Source of the DNA: Lachnospiraceae bacterium
Lineage (GTDB): Bacteria > Bacillota > Clostridia > Lachnospirales > Lachnospiraceae
Direction: 5' to 3'
Length of the DNA: 64,000 nt
Assembly: GCA_019421365.1 (NCBI GenBank)
Contig: JAHZFJ010000009.1
Location: 1-64,000, forward strand
Shown here: positions 35,617-44,130 of the stretch, one piece after another
How positions within the stretch are numbered: position 1 is the stretch's first letter
How the letters are laid out: each line of letters starts with the position of its first letter
The notes under the pieces: generated by a model
What the model was told of the DNA's origin: nothing
Seen by the model: only the letters and a program-made list of their open reading frames with translations
Database searches by the model: none
Translations under genes and position numbers: made by a program

Positions 35617-37512
35617 TTATCCGTCATATTTTCGATCATAAAGTAGAGCTGCATTTAACACTACAAGCACAGACCCTGCATTATGCACAAGTGCACCAGT
35701 TATTGGATTCAAAACTCCTAATATAGATAGTGTTAATGCTACTGCATTGATGCACATTGAAGCAGTTATATTTCCCTTAATAGTATTTAAGGTTGAACGT
35801 GACAATTTTTTCAAGTAAGGAATTTTTGAAATATCATCACTCATCAAGGCAATATCTGCGGCTTCAACAGCGATATCACTTCCCATACTACCCATTGCGA
35901 CACCGACATCGGCTGTTTTTAAAGCTGGTGCATCATTTACACCATCGCCAATCATACAAATATTTGAACCATTCTCACGAAGTAATATTATATTTTTTAC
36001 TTTATCTTCAGGCAGTAATTCTGCACGTACCTCTGTGATACCAACTTGATCGGCAAAGTATTTCGCAGTCATCTTGTTGTCACCGGTTAGCAAAACCGTC
36101 TTTGTATTCATTTTAGAGAGTTTCTCAACCATTTCTTTTGCAGTTGGACGCAATACGTCAGAAAGAGCTATTACACCAATACAATTTCCATCAATTGCAA
36201 CCAATATAGATGCTTTCCCTTGTGCACGTAGTTTTTTTATTGAAAAGCTTATTTTACTACTAATTGATATATTTTCATTGTGAAAGTATTTATCACTTCC
36301 ACAAAATAAGCGTTTACCTGATATTTCCGCATATATTCCCTTACCAGGGTACATCTGAAAATTATCACTTTCAATCAGAGAAATACCTCTATCCTTTGCG
36401 CAAGATACGATTGCCTTTCCAAGAGGATGTTCACTCTTGGCTTCTGCAGAAGCCGTCAATTCAAGCAACATATCTTCTGTGAACTCTTTCTCAAATGATA
36501 TGATATCGCTTACTTCTAGATTACCATAGGTCAATGTACCAGTTTTATCAAAAGCTATGGTATCAACCTTTCCCATCTTTTCTAAAGCTTCGCCAGATTT
36601 AATTATGACTCCGTGTTTTGTTGCCTGACCGATAGCAGCCATTATTGAAGTTGGAGTAGCAAGTGCTAATGCGCAAGGACAAAATACGACAAGAACAGTA
36701 ACCCCTCGCGTTAGTGCTTCCATAATATCATAGTCAAATCCCAAAGTGATAAAAAATGTAGCTATCGCTATCAACAAAGCAATTGGTACGAGCCAAACTG
36801 CCCATTTATCTACGATGCGCTGCATTGGTGCTTTCTTATTTTCTGCTTCTTTGACCATGTTTATTAATTTCTGCAACGAAGAATCCTCGCCAACGCTGGT
36901 GGCTTCAATATCAATGGAACCGAAACAATTCAAAGTTCCACAGAACACCTCATCTCCAATCGTTTTATCTATTGGCAGTGATTCCCCCGTTATAACAGAC
37001 TGATCTAGAGAGGTATTTCCAGATACGATTTTACCATCAACTGGTATTTTTTCACCAGGAAGAACTCGAAGTAAATCTCCAACTTTGATTTGCTCTACGG
37101 ATATAATCTCTTCCTTATATATATCCTCTTTTTTAGTTAGCTTTCTCCCTTCAGTAGGAGCAAGTGCAATCAATTTTGATAACCCTTTTTTGGCACGTGC
37201 TACTGTCATATCTTCTAAAATAGCTCCTATAGCCATTATAAATGCAACTTCACCAGCCGCAAAAATCTCACCAATAGCCATTGAAGCAATCATTGCAATA
37301 GAAATAAGTAACGCTGAGGATACCCACCTTTGATAAAACAGTCGAGTCAATGCTAGGTAAAGCATAGGTATACCTGATATAATAATTGTTATCCAAGCAG
37401 GATCGATAGGAAAATCATTACCAGTAAGCATAAATATTAAACTAATTGCTAAAAACACACCAGCAATTATTGTCATGGGTAGTCCTGCTAAAAAATCATT
37501 TAACTTTTTCAT
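35617..37512 (-). CDS. Heavy-metal P1B-type ATPase
   Basis: A 631-residue metal pump without an N-terminal metal-binding domain. The phosphatase TGES loop is ITGESLPID, the transmembrane metal site is CPCALALATPTS, the phosphorylated Asp is in DKTGTLTYG, the nucleotide-binding His in SEHPLGKAI, and the hinge is MIGDGVNDAPAL. The C-terminal helix VHNAGSVLVVLNAALLYD is typical of Zn/Cd/Pb (ZntA/CadA-like) pumps. It is divergent from a TetR gene whose dyads lie in the shared spacer, so it is probably controlled by that regulator. Confidence 0.9.
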   Translation of the reverse strand: MKKLNDFLAGLPMTIIAGVFLAISLIFMLTGNDFPIDPAWITIIISGIPMLYLALTRLFYQRWVSSALLISIAMIASMAIGEIFAAGEVAFIMAIGAILEDMTVARAKKGLSKLIALAPTEGRKLTKKEDIYKEEIISVEQIKVGDLLRVLPGEKIPVDGKIVSGNTSLDQSVITGESLPIDKTIGDEVFCGTLNCFGSIDIEATSVGEDSSLQKLINMVKEAENKKAPMQRIVDKWAVWLVPIALLIAIATFFITLGFDYDIMEALTRGVTVLVVFCPCALALATPTSIMAAIGQATKHGVIIKSGEALEKMGKVDTIAFDKTGTLTYGNLEVSDIISFEKEFTEDMLLELTASAEAKSEHPLGKAIVSCAKDRGISLIESDNFQMYPGKGIYAEISGKRLFCGSDKYFHNENISISSKISFSIKKLRAQGKASILVAIDGNCIGVIALSDVLRPTAKEMVEKLSKMNTKTVLLTGDNKMTAKYFADQVGITEVRAELLPEDKVKNIILLRENGSNICMIGDGVNDAPALKTADVGVAMGSMGSDIAVEAADIALMSDDISKIPYLKKLSRSTLNTIKGNITASMCINAVALTLSILGVLNPITGALVHNAGSVLVVLNAALLYDRKYDG

Positions 37513-37535
37513 CTTAATTATTCCTTTCTATTAGC

Positions 37536-37564
37536 TTGACATCAAAATAATTTAACAGTACAAT
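37536..37564 (+). promoter_or_regulatory. Promoter of the tetR gene
   Basis: A consensus TTGACA (37536-37541), a 17-base spacer and TACAAT (37559-37564). The start of transcription would fall near 37571, next to the dyad at 37577. Confidence 0.7.
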
Positions 37565-37576
37565 TTATCCGATACA

Positions 37577-37589
37577 GAACAAATTGTTC
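37577..37589. promoter_or_regulatory. TetR-type operator GAACAA-A-TTGTTC
   Basis: A perfect 6-bp dyad directly downstream of the tetR promoter. A half-site TTGTTCAA lies at about 37617-37624, and GAACATTTT with AAAATGTAC forms another imperfect dyad at 37654-37674 close to the tetR start codon. The sites sit between the metal ATPase and tetR genes. Confidence 0.6.
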
Positions 37590-37685
37590 GATTGTATTAT
37601 ATGAACTTTTATGCTATTGTTCAATAATCATTTTTAAAATAGTGTATGTTACGGAACATTTTAAAAAAAATGTACAGGAGATTTT

Positions 37686-38231
37686 ATGGATAGACGACAA
37701 CGAAAAACAAGAGATGCAATATTTAAAGCCTTTAGTAAGCTGCTTGAGAAAAAGAAATACAATAATATAACTGTTCAAGATATTATTGAAGAAGCTAATG
37801 TTGGACGTAGTACGTTTTATGCACACTTTGAAACTAAAGACGAATTACTGAAAGCTATGTGTACAGATATTTTTAGCCACGTTTTATCTGATGTACTACT
37901 ATCAGAAGAGACTCATGATTTTTCTACAAGAAACAATGGTTTGGAAGCAAAGATTACACATATTCTTTACCATATAAAAGATAACAAGAATGATATTATA
38001 GGAATTCTATCTTGTGAAAGCAGTGAACTTTTTATGAACTATTTCAAACTATATCTCACTGAAATGTTTAATAAATATCTGGATGAGATAAAGGTAGATG
38101 CGCCAACTGATTTTGTTCTTAATCACTTTGTAGGTAGTTTTGCAGAATCGATAAGATGGTGGATTACCAATGAATTGAAATATGAACCAGAAGATATAGC
38201 TCGATATTTTCTATCAGTTATACAAATATAA
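37686..38231 (+). CDS. TetR-family transcriptional regulator
   Basis: A 181-residue regulator. The N-terminal helix-turn-helix (about 8-50) reads TRDAIFKAFSKLLEKKKYNN, then VQDIIEEANVGRSTFYAHFE, the classic TetR pattern. The C-terminal half is helical with the TetR_C_33-like ending WWITNELKYEPEDIARYF. CAGGAG precedes the ATG. Divergent orientation and dyads in the shared spacer suggest it represses itself and the metal ATPase gene. Its ligand is unknown; a TetR-family rather than a MerR- or ArsR-family sensor is unusual for a metal pump. Confidence 0.9.
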   Translation: MDRRQRKTRDAIFKAFSKLLEKKKYNNITVQDIIEEANVGRSTFYAHFETKDELLKAMCTDIFSHVLSDVLLSEETHDFSTRNNGLEAKITHILYHIKDNKNDIIGILSCESSELFMNYFKLYLTEMFNKYLDEIKVDAPTDFVLNHFVGSFAESIRWWITNELKYEPEDIARYFLSVIQI

Positions 38232-38328
38232 AGCATTTCGTTTTTCTTTTGCTGAAGTTGGTGTCATAAAATTAGGAATTATTCTTAATCTATTGCAAGA
38301 AAGGGATTTATATAAGAAAAACGACATT

Positions 38329-38370
38329 CCCGAACATTTTCTTCACAAAAAAATAAAAAAAATGTTCGGG
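38329..38370. promoter_or_regulatory. 12-bp inverted repeat with GAACATTTT core
   Basis: CCCGAACATTTT (38329-38340) and AAAATGTTCGGG (38359-38370) around an A-rich loop. It lies between the convergent tetR and J-domain genes and could be a bidirectional terminator, since A-runs and T-runs flank the core. The GAACATTTT...AAAATGT core repeats the sequence in front of tetR at 37654-37674. Confidence 0.55.
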
Positions 38371-38411
38371 AGTTAAAAACAACAATGCTGAATTGCTTTA
38401 ATAAATATCCC

Positions 38412-38891
38412 TCAATTTTTAAAATTCTTATATTTCTCCATTATTTCAATGAACTTAGCACTGTCTCCACCATTATCGGGATGATAAGTTTTAGCATACT
38501 CTCGAAACTTCCTTTTTATTTCAGCATTATCAGCATATATAGGAAGTCCCAATTGGATAAAGATTTCTGTATCAATTATTGAATAACCCGATAATTCACC
38601 TTCTTTGTAGCAACTATAATATACATAATAAAAGTACTCGGAAATGACATCCTTAAAATCATCTTTCGTCATTTCCGATAGCTCCATGATGGAATATTTC
38701 ACATTTTTTGTAGTTTCATTTTTTAAGTCAAAGAATTTATTCCATACAAGTTCTGTGTTTTCAAATTCTCTTAAAGATTTTTTGCTGTTTTTCTGTAAAT
38801 CAAAGTTAGTTGAGAGTATTTTCATTTCAAGTTTTTTAAGCTCTCTTAATTTTCGCTTAATTTCATCATATTTACTATTATCTTGGGGCAC
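38412..38891 (-). CDS. Protein with N-terminal coiled coil and C-terminal J domain
   Basis: A 159-residue protein. The N-terminal part is basic and helical (DEIKRKLRELKKLEMKI). The C-terminal part (about 110-159) is a J domain with the invariant HPD in YAKTYHPDNGGDSAKF, the segment that stimulates DnaK/Hsp70 ATPase. The GTG at 38891 is chosen because AGGTGG lies upstream and the paralogue at 55990 starts at the matching TTG; an in-frame ATG at 38909 has no ribosome site. It lies 27 bases downstream of a nucleotidyltransferase gene on the same strand, so the two may be co-transcribed. Its client is unknown. Confidence 0.75.
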   Translation of the reverse strand: MPQDNSKYDEIKRKLRELKKLEMKILSTNFDLQKNSKKSLREFENTELVWNKFFDLKNETTKNVKYSIMELSEMTKDDFKDVISEYFYYVYYSCYKEGELSGYSIIDTEIFIQLGLPIYADNAEIKRKFREYAKTYHPDNGGDSAKFIEIMEKYKNFKN

Positions 38892-38918
38892 TTTTCCACC
38901 ACCTCTCATTTAGAAGGA

Positions 38919-39878
38919 TTACCCCCACAGACTCCAAACCCAAAATTGCTCTGGCGAATAACCGCTATCTATAGCATCCTTTTCCTTTTCTTTAATGAAA
39001 TTCCGCCAGCCAGGTGTATTCCAGGCAGAAAGCCGCTCCGCCCAAATCAGTTCCTTTTCAAGGTCATCACTATATACATCGATTTCAGGAATAAGATTAT
39101 TATTTTTTATATAGCTTTTATAAAAATCAATAATGGATTTTATTATTTCCACTCTATCGTTCCAACTACTGGTAGATAATAACTTATCTATTTGGGTACT
39201 AAGTTCTGTTTTAGAAATGGATAAATTTCTAAATGCCCAGTCTAGATGTGTACGCCATGGATAATATTCATGTGAAACCAAAAAGGCAATGTGGTAAATT
39301 CTCTCTATCATTATGCCGAACAATATATTAGCTTCAGGTATATGATTTCGCTGAACATTTTTATTTAATTCAAAAAATTCTTCAAGGAACAGCTCTTTTA
39401 AATTGATTATTAATGATTTTTTCCATAGTTGCTCTGGATATTTTGTTACTTCAGTTTTTTCCCGTAAATGTTTTAATGTTCCTTTGGAATTTAAAATTAT
39501 AGTATTCTTCTGCATTGTAAATAAAGTTTCAAAAGATATATTTTCCCAAGGTAAATTATTATTATTAGTTAGAAATTTATTGGCATTACCGTCTAACAGC
39601 CAAGAAACTGGATGGACACATAGAATCGAGCCTTCTCTCTTCCACTTATTCGTTTTAGCTAGACAATCATTTAATAATAATTGTAATTGCATCCCATGAT
39701 TTTTCCATATTACATCATCTAAATATATAGATGCTTCAATATCAGAATCCTCATCATCAATTCCTAATCCAACAGAGCCTAATATCATTATGTCCATATC
39801 TGATATGATATTAGGATAATTTGTCTGAATTAGTGGTATGATTATGTTTTCAAAATAATTCATTGCTTTTTTTGACAT
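38919..39878 (-). CDS. Nucleotidyltransferase-fold protein (DUF4037-like)
   Basis: A 319-residue protein with an N-terminal polymerase-beta-type nucleotidyltransferase core: the GS motif and metal-binding acids are in LGSVGLGIDDEDSDIEASI (about 30-48). A mainly helical C-terminal domain with EANILFGIMIERIYHIAFLV and WDRVEI-like segments resembles DUF4037 proteins. AGGGGAG precedes the ATG. Relatives are often annotated as antibiotic adenylyltransferase-like, but the substrate here is not evident. Confidence 0.75.
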   Translation of the reverse strand: MSKKAMNYFENIIIPLIQTNYPNIISDMDIMILGSVGLGIDDEDSDIEASIYLDDVIWKNHGMQLQLLLNDCLAKTNKWKREGSILCVHPVSWLLDGNANKFLTNNNNLPWENISFETLFTMQKNTIILNSKGTLKHLREKTEVTKYPEQLWKKSLIINLKELFLEEFFELNKNVQRNHIPEANILFGIMIERIYHIAFLVSHEYYPWRTHLDWAFRNLSISKTELSTQIDKLLSTSSWNDRVEIIKSIIDFYKSYIKNNNLIPEIDVYSDDLEKELIWAERLSAWNTPGWRNFIKEKEKDAIDSGYSPEQFWVWSLWG

Positions 39879-40446
39879 TCTTACACTCCCCTTTACGCCT
39901 ATAAAGATTGTAAAAAATTGTACATATGATTATCTAATTATACACCAAATATATCCATAAATCCATAAAACTAGAATTTTTAGAATATTTTAATTCAGGT
40001 ATACTAAACGTGAATAGACTCTTAGGATTAAGTCAGAAGGCAAAATATAAGTAACCTAGAACTCACTAGCTAAATATCTTAAAAACCGTGAACGGAATTT
40101 AAAAAGGAATATCAATTAATAAATTACCTAAAAAAGAAATGATTGACATATAAAATACAAATATTTACAATTATGATATCACTTGTATTACGCAAACAGA
40201 TACTACTAATAAATAAGAAATTATTCTGCGATACATTGGATGAATATTCACAGGATGAGATAAACAATTGGAGTACCATCAGTTAATACAAATTATTACT
40301 TAAATGCAACAAATACTTTATGGCATCTCTATAATACATTAATGGGTCTATATACTTATCTATGTATTAATTTAACTAATGGAACAACAATGTATTTAGA
40401 AGTTAATTTAACTGCTGTAATTAAATGGTAGGAAGTAAGGGATAGT
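39879..40446. other. Gene-free stretch with an unassigned reading frame
   Basis: No complete gene is visible. On the plus strand a frame of 55 codons (40264-40431) is open: GVPSVNTNYYLNATNTLWHL through LYTYLCINLTNGTTMYLEVN. It has no start codon or ribosome site and looks like the C-terminal scrap of a secreted or surface protein, 10 bases before the lipoprotein remnant. Confidence 0.4.
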
Positions 40447-40789
40447 ATGATTAAAAAGATAATAGTAATATGTCTTACAATTTTATTTTTAGTATCGTTT
40501 ACTGCTTGTAAAAAAGAAACGACAGCTAGCATCTATCAACCCATAATCAAAGAACTCAAATGGGGAATGGGTGAAGATCAAGTCATTAAATTACTCAATA
40601 ATATGAATGATATGGATTACAAGCAATATGAAGATAATGCTATGAGACCATATTATTCCCAAAGGTTGATGAACCAGTGAATCACATTGTATTTCGAACT
40701 ATAAAATTGGAAGATATGACATCGTTATCCGTTACCTATTATAGTGATTGGGAATGGTTGATAAATTATCTAAAAAATACGTCAGAGTA
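40447..40789 (+). pseudogene. Small lipoprotein gene, frameshifted
   Basis: The first 77 codons encode a lipoprotein signal with lipobox SFTAC (C21), then TASIYQPIIKELKWGMGEDQ and a stop at 40678-40680. After a shift near 40655 another frame continues sensibly, FPKVDEPVNHIVFRTIKLED to WLINYLKNTSE, ending TAA at 40787-40789. Joined, the protein would have about 113 residues. The reading WGMGEDQVIKLL resembles small secreted proteins of Clostridia. No family is recognised, and a sequencing error cannot be excluded. Confidence 0.6.
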
Positions 40790-40816
40790 AAAGAATATTT
40801 ATTAGCTATTAATGAT

Positions 40817-40849
40817 AAGGATTAGAGATTTAAATCTCTAGTCCTTTTT
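40817..40849. terminator. Terminator of the lipoprotein gene, possibly bidirectional
   Basis: AAGGATTAGAGATTT (40817-40831) pairs with AAATCTCTAGTCCTT (40832-40846), one G-T pair, followed by TTT. It also lies behind the minus-strand GNAT gene at 40927. Confidence 0.8.
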
Positions 40850-40923
40850 AAAATTTCTCTGTACCGAGCATTCTTGCATAGTAACTAGTCGGATCACCGT
40901 CAATAAAATAAGCACCTAAACTA
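40848..40923 (-). pseudogene. C-terminal scrap of an unknown gene
   Basis: Directly after the GNAT gene on the minus strand, one frame reads NSLGAYFIDGDPTSYYARML then GTEKF and TAA at 40848-40850. It has no start and is not in frame with the GNAT stop. It looks like a coding tail left by deletion. Confidence 0.3.
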
Positions 40924-40926
40924 TTT

Positions 40927-41493
40927 TTATTTGAAATACTCGTTTGCAAGAATAGAATAAATAACTTTATCTAACAAACCGTTATTACATTTGCAAGCTT
41001 GCAACATTGTGCCTTCATAAGTCATCCCACATTTTTGCATGACTTTCCCGGAAGCCGGATTTTCACTTGCATGATAAGCAAAAATTCGATTAAGTCCTGT
41101 TTCGTAAAAAAAGAAATCAATGACTGCCTTTACTGCCTCAGTCATAAGCCCTTGATTCCACCAATTGCGTCCAAGCTCATAAGCTAACTCAATTTGTCCT
41201 ATACGGTCGTCAGGATGCATTCCAAAGAACCTGCCAATTACCTCACCGGAAGCTTTGAGTTGAATCGCCCAACTGTATCGATTAAGTCTATCATAAGCAT
41301 CAAGCCACTCATCTGTAAACATTTTTGCAATATTAATAACATCTTCAACGTTTTTCATAGGTTTATAACATGTCCACTTCCATACTTCTAAATCGCTCCA
41401 GCAATTATAAAATATCTGTTCAAGGTCTTCTATCGTGAACCGACGTAGAATAAGCCTCTCTGTTTCAAGCATTACCGTTCCTTTGTGAGTCAT
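40927..41493 (-). CDS. GNAT-family N-acetyltransferase (RimJ/RimL-like)
   Basis: A 188-residue acetyltransferase. LETERLILRRFTIEDLEQIF is the Acetyltransf_3 opening, ELAYELGRNWWNQGLMTEAV carries the acetyl-CoA motif, and NPASGKVMQKCGMTYEG the C-terminal signature. AGGAG precedes ATG 41493 by 9 bases; an internal ATG at the LETERL segment is a second option. The substrate is unknown. Confidence 0.88.
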   Translation of the reverse strand: MTHKGTVMLETERLILRRFTIEDLEQIFYNCWSDLEVWKWTCYKPMKNVEDVINIAKMFTDEWLDAYDRLNRYSWAIQLKASGEVIGRFFGMHPDDRIGQIELAYELGRNWWNQGLMTEAVKAVIDFFFYETGLNRIFAYHASENPASGKVMQKCGMTYEGTMLQACKCNNGLLDKVIYSILANEYFK

Positions 41494-41547
41494 AATATTG
41501 AACTCCTATTTCTACCCTTATTATGATACTGCAAATTTTATTTATAG

Positions 41548-42111
41548 TTAAGCTAATATCGACATTAATTGTTCAAATTTATCACGGTAAAAGTCTTTAC
41601 TTTTCTCAGATAATTTACTATAGCTCCGTTCCAACTTGCTTTTCACAAATTGCTTACCTTCAGTAATATCTAGTTCCTTCTTGACATATGCTAAATAAAA
41701 CAAACTTGGTAAATTATCAAAATGTGAAATAGCATCTGCATCAGCAACACATAATTCTTCAACCAATAATCTATTACATTTAATACTTCCTCGATGATTT
41801 AAAATACAATTCTGTACAATTATTATTTTCTCTTTGTCATAATTTAATTTTTGTAAAATTTCGTCAGCGATTCTTGCTCCATGAATGTGATGTTTATCAT
41901 ACAAACTATAATCTGTTATTGAAGCTATATCATGTAGCCAAGCAGCAATTATAACTATTTCTATATCTGCACCATATTGTTTAGCTAATATTTCCACATT
42001 TTTTACAACAGCTATAATATGATAATAACAGCCCATTCCAAACAAATTCGTTGGTAATTGACATCTTCTTTTTACTTCACTCTGCAAAAAATCTACTATA
42101 TCATTTCTCAT
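41548..42111 (-). CDS. HD-domain hydrolase
   Basis: A 187-residue protein with an HD metal-binding domain: H in YYHIIAVVKN, the HD pair in AAWLHDIAS, a third His in YDKHHIHGAR, and Asp in VADADAISHFD. These are the ligands expected for HD phosphohydrolases. GGAGATAG precedes the ATG. It is likely to remove phosphate from a nucleotide or related metabolite; the true substrate is not evident. It is the first of two HD proteins here (the other is at 55328). Confidence 0.85.
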   Translation of the reverse strand: MRNDIVDFLQSEVKRRCQLPTNLFGMGCYYHIIAVVKNVEILAKQYGADIEIVIIAAWLHDIASITDYSLYDKHHIHGARIADEILQKLNYDKEKIIIVQNCILNHRGSIKCNRLLVEELCVADADAISHFDNLPSLFYLAYVKKELDITEGKQFVKSKLERSYSKLSEKSKDFYRDKFEQLMSILA

Positions 42112-42413
42112 TTGCTATCTCCATTAATTCAATTTAGTTACTGTAATCTTTTGGATTGTTAACCGTTTCTTTTCCTAATACGTGTTACATTAAATATACT
42201 GATTAACTAACACATAACAAATAACCTGTCATCAACTTTTTCTTAATTACATAATACCATGATATTCCATAAAAATCCAACTATAAACTTGTAATTCTCA
42301 CTATACATTTTATAAATATATACGAAATAGATCTATATAATCAAAACAGTCCCACAAACACAGAGTCTGCGAGACTATTCATATAATCAATATTTAAATG
42401 ATATCTTCAGCAT
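42112..42413. other. Intergenic region before the HD gene
   Basis: The region is very AT-rich. Apart from the terminator at 42342-42376 and the leader of the HD gene I see no gene or clear site. Confidence 0.5.
42342..42376 (-). terminator. Terminator of the arsenic operon
   Basis: Read on the minus strand, AGTCTCGCA (42376-42368) pairs with TGTGGGACT (42356-42348) with two G-T pairs, followed by GTTTTG. Confidence 0.65.
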
Positions 42414-44066
42414 TTAAAATTCGTTCTTACTGTTTGTTCTCTGATAAAACTTATTCCCACCAGATAGATTCTTAACATTCTTAAAGCCAGATCCTAGCAA
42501 TATATTCTGTACTGCATTTCCAGTAACGCCTTTATTACAGTATGTTACTGTTAACTTGGAGGAATTCAATGAATCTAGACTTTTTCTAATGCTTTTATGT
42601 GGTATATTGATTGCTCCTGGAATGTGACTTTTTTGGTATTGAGTACTTGTTCTTGCATCAACTACTTGAATATCGACATTATTTGCTTGTAAGTTGCGTA
42701 ATTCGTCAGATGTAATCATTGGACGATCTTTGTTAATAGCATTATCAAGAATCATTCCAGTATAATGAACAGGATCTTTTGTTGTTGAAAATGGAGGTGC
42801 ATAAGCTAAGTCTAAGTGAAATAAATCGTCAACAGTTGCACCATAAGTAATTAATGTTACGAAGACATCAAGCCTTTTATCCACACCTTGATGACCAATA
42901 ATTTGTACCCCAAGTAAACGCTTCGTTTGTTTATCTGCTATTGCTTTAATAAGCATTTCTTTACCATGATAATATTTAGGTTTATCTGGTTTAATATTGT
43001 GGCATGTTACAATTTCATAGCCATCTTTAATAGCTTCTTGCTCGGAATACCCTGTAAATGCTACAGTTAAGTCAAAAAGTTTAAAGATTCCAGTCCCTAG
43101 ATTTCCTCTATAAGTAAGGTCTCCACCAGTTACCTGATCTCCTGCTATTCGACCAGTTTTGTTTGCGGTTGATCCAAGCGGTTTATAACATGGTTTCTTA
43201 GTAATTATGTTATATGTCTCAACACAATCGCCACATGCAAAGATATCTGAAATGTTGGTTTGCATATGTGAATTAACTTGAATGGCTTCAGTTACCCCAA
43301 GGGTAACGCCTGCAGACTCAGCTAGAGTTACATTCGGTTTTACGCCCATTGCTACGATTACCATATCAGCTTCTACTATATCTGAATTAGATAGATGCAC
43401 AGAATTACTATCAATAGATGTCACTATTACACCTTTATGAATTCTGACATTATACGCAGTAAGCATAGACTCTAAGTATTGTGATACATCAATATCAAGG
43501 CTAGGTACAATGTGATCGTTTTTCTCAATCATAGAAACAGTAATACCATGTTCCGTAAGATTTTCCAACATTTCAAATCCAATGAATCCAGTGCCAATAA
43601 TAACTGCACTTTTCGGTTTTCTGTCTATTATATATTGCTTAATTTTGTTTGCTGATTGTACATTTCTCAGAGTGAAAACATGTTTTTGCTGGATTCCTTT
43701 CACTTCATTTGGTATCAATGGTGTCGCACCAGTTGCAATGATTAATTTATCATATTGGTCAATGAAAGTTTCGTTCGTCAATAAATTCTTGACTTCCACT
43801 TGTTTCTGTAAGGTATCAATACAAACTACTTCGTGTCCTATAAAAATATCTATATTGTACTTACTTTTGAAAAATGCTGGATCTCTAGGTGTTAGTTCAT
43901 CAATATCTTCTATTTCATCTCCAATATAATAAGGAAGTCCGCAACCAGAATAGGATATATTTTGATCCTTTTCATATATTACGATTTCTGCATGCTCATC
44001 ATTTCTTCTTGCTTTTGCGGCAGCTGAAGTTCCTGCAGCAACCGCTCCTATTACTAGTATTCTCAA
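42414..44066 (-). CDS. CoA-disulfide reductase-like flavoprotein with rhodanese domain
   Basis: A 550-residue flavoenzyme. The FAD-binding start is ILVIGAVAAGTSAAAKARR, the single redox Cys is in SYSGCGLPYYIG (about residue 43), and a second GxGxxG for NAD(P)H is in IGTGFIGFEM. The dimerisation domain follows. A rhodanese domain (about 460-550) has VVDARTSTQYQKSHIPGAIN and active Cys in TYCNKGVTG. The start is TTG with GGAGG 8 bases upstream. It is the last gene of the ars operon, 64 bases after acr3, and may keep low-molecular thiols reduced or handle sulfane sulfur during arsenite stress. The reductase could equally act on polysulfide. Confidence 0.88.
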   Translation of the reverse strand: MRILVIGAVAAGTSAAAKARRNDEHAEIVIYEKDQNISYSGCGLPYYIGDEIEDIDELTPRDPAFFKSKYNIDIFIGHEVVCIDTLQKQVEVKNLLTNETFIDQYDKLIIATGATPLIPNEVKGIQQKHVFTLRNVQSANKIKQYIIDRKPKSAVIIGTGFIGFEMLENLTEHGITVSMIEKNDHIVPSLDIDVSQYLESMLTAYNVRIHKGVIVTSIDSNSVHLSNSDIVEADMVIVAMGVKPNVTLAESAGVTLGVTEAIQVNSHMQTNISDIFACGDCVETYNIITKKPCYKPLGSTANKTGRIAGDQVTGGDLTYRGNLGTGIFKLFDLTVAFTGYSEQEAIKDGYEIVTCHNIKPDKPKYYHGKEMLIKAIADKQTKRLLGVQIIGHQGVDKRLDVFVTLITYGATVDDLFHLDLAYAPPFSTTKDPVHYTGMILDNAINKDRPMITSDELRNLQANNVDIQVVDARTSTQYQKSHIPGAINIPHKSIRKSLDSLNSSKLTVTYCNKGVTGNAVQNILLGSGFKNVKNLSGGNKFYQRTNSKNEF

Positions 44067-44130
44067 ATGTATATCCTCCGTGTGAATAAATTATAATTCC
44101 TTACTTTTTAGTTCATTGATTAGCGTGTTT

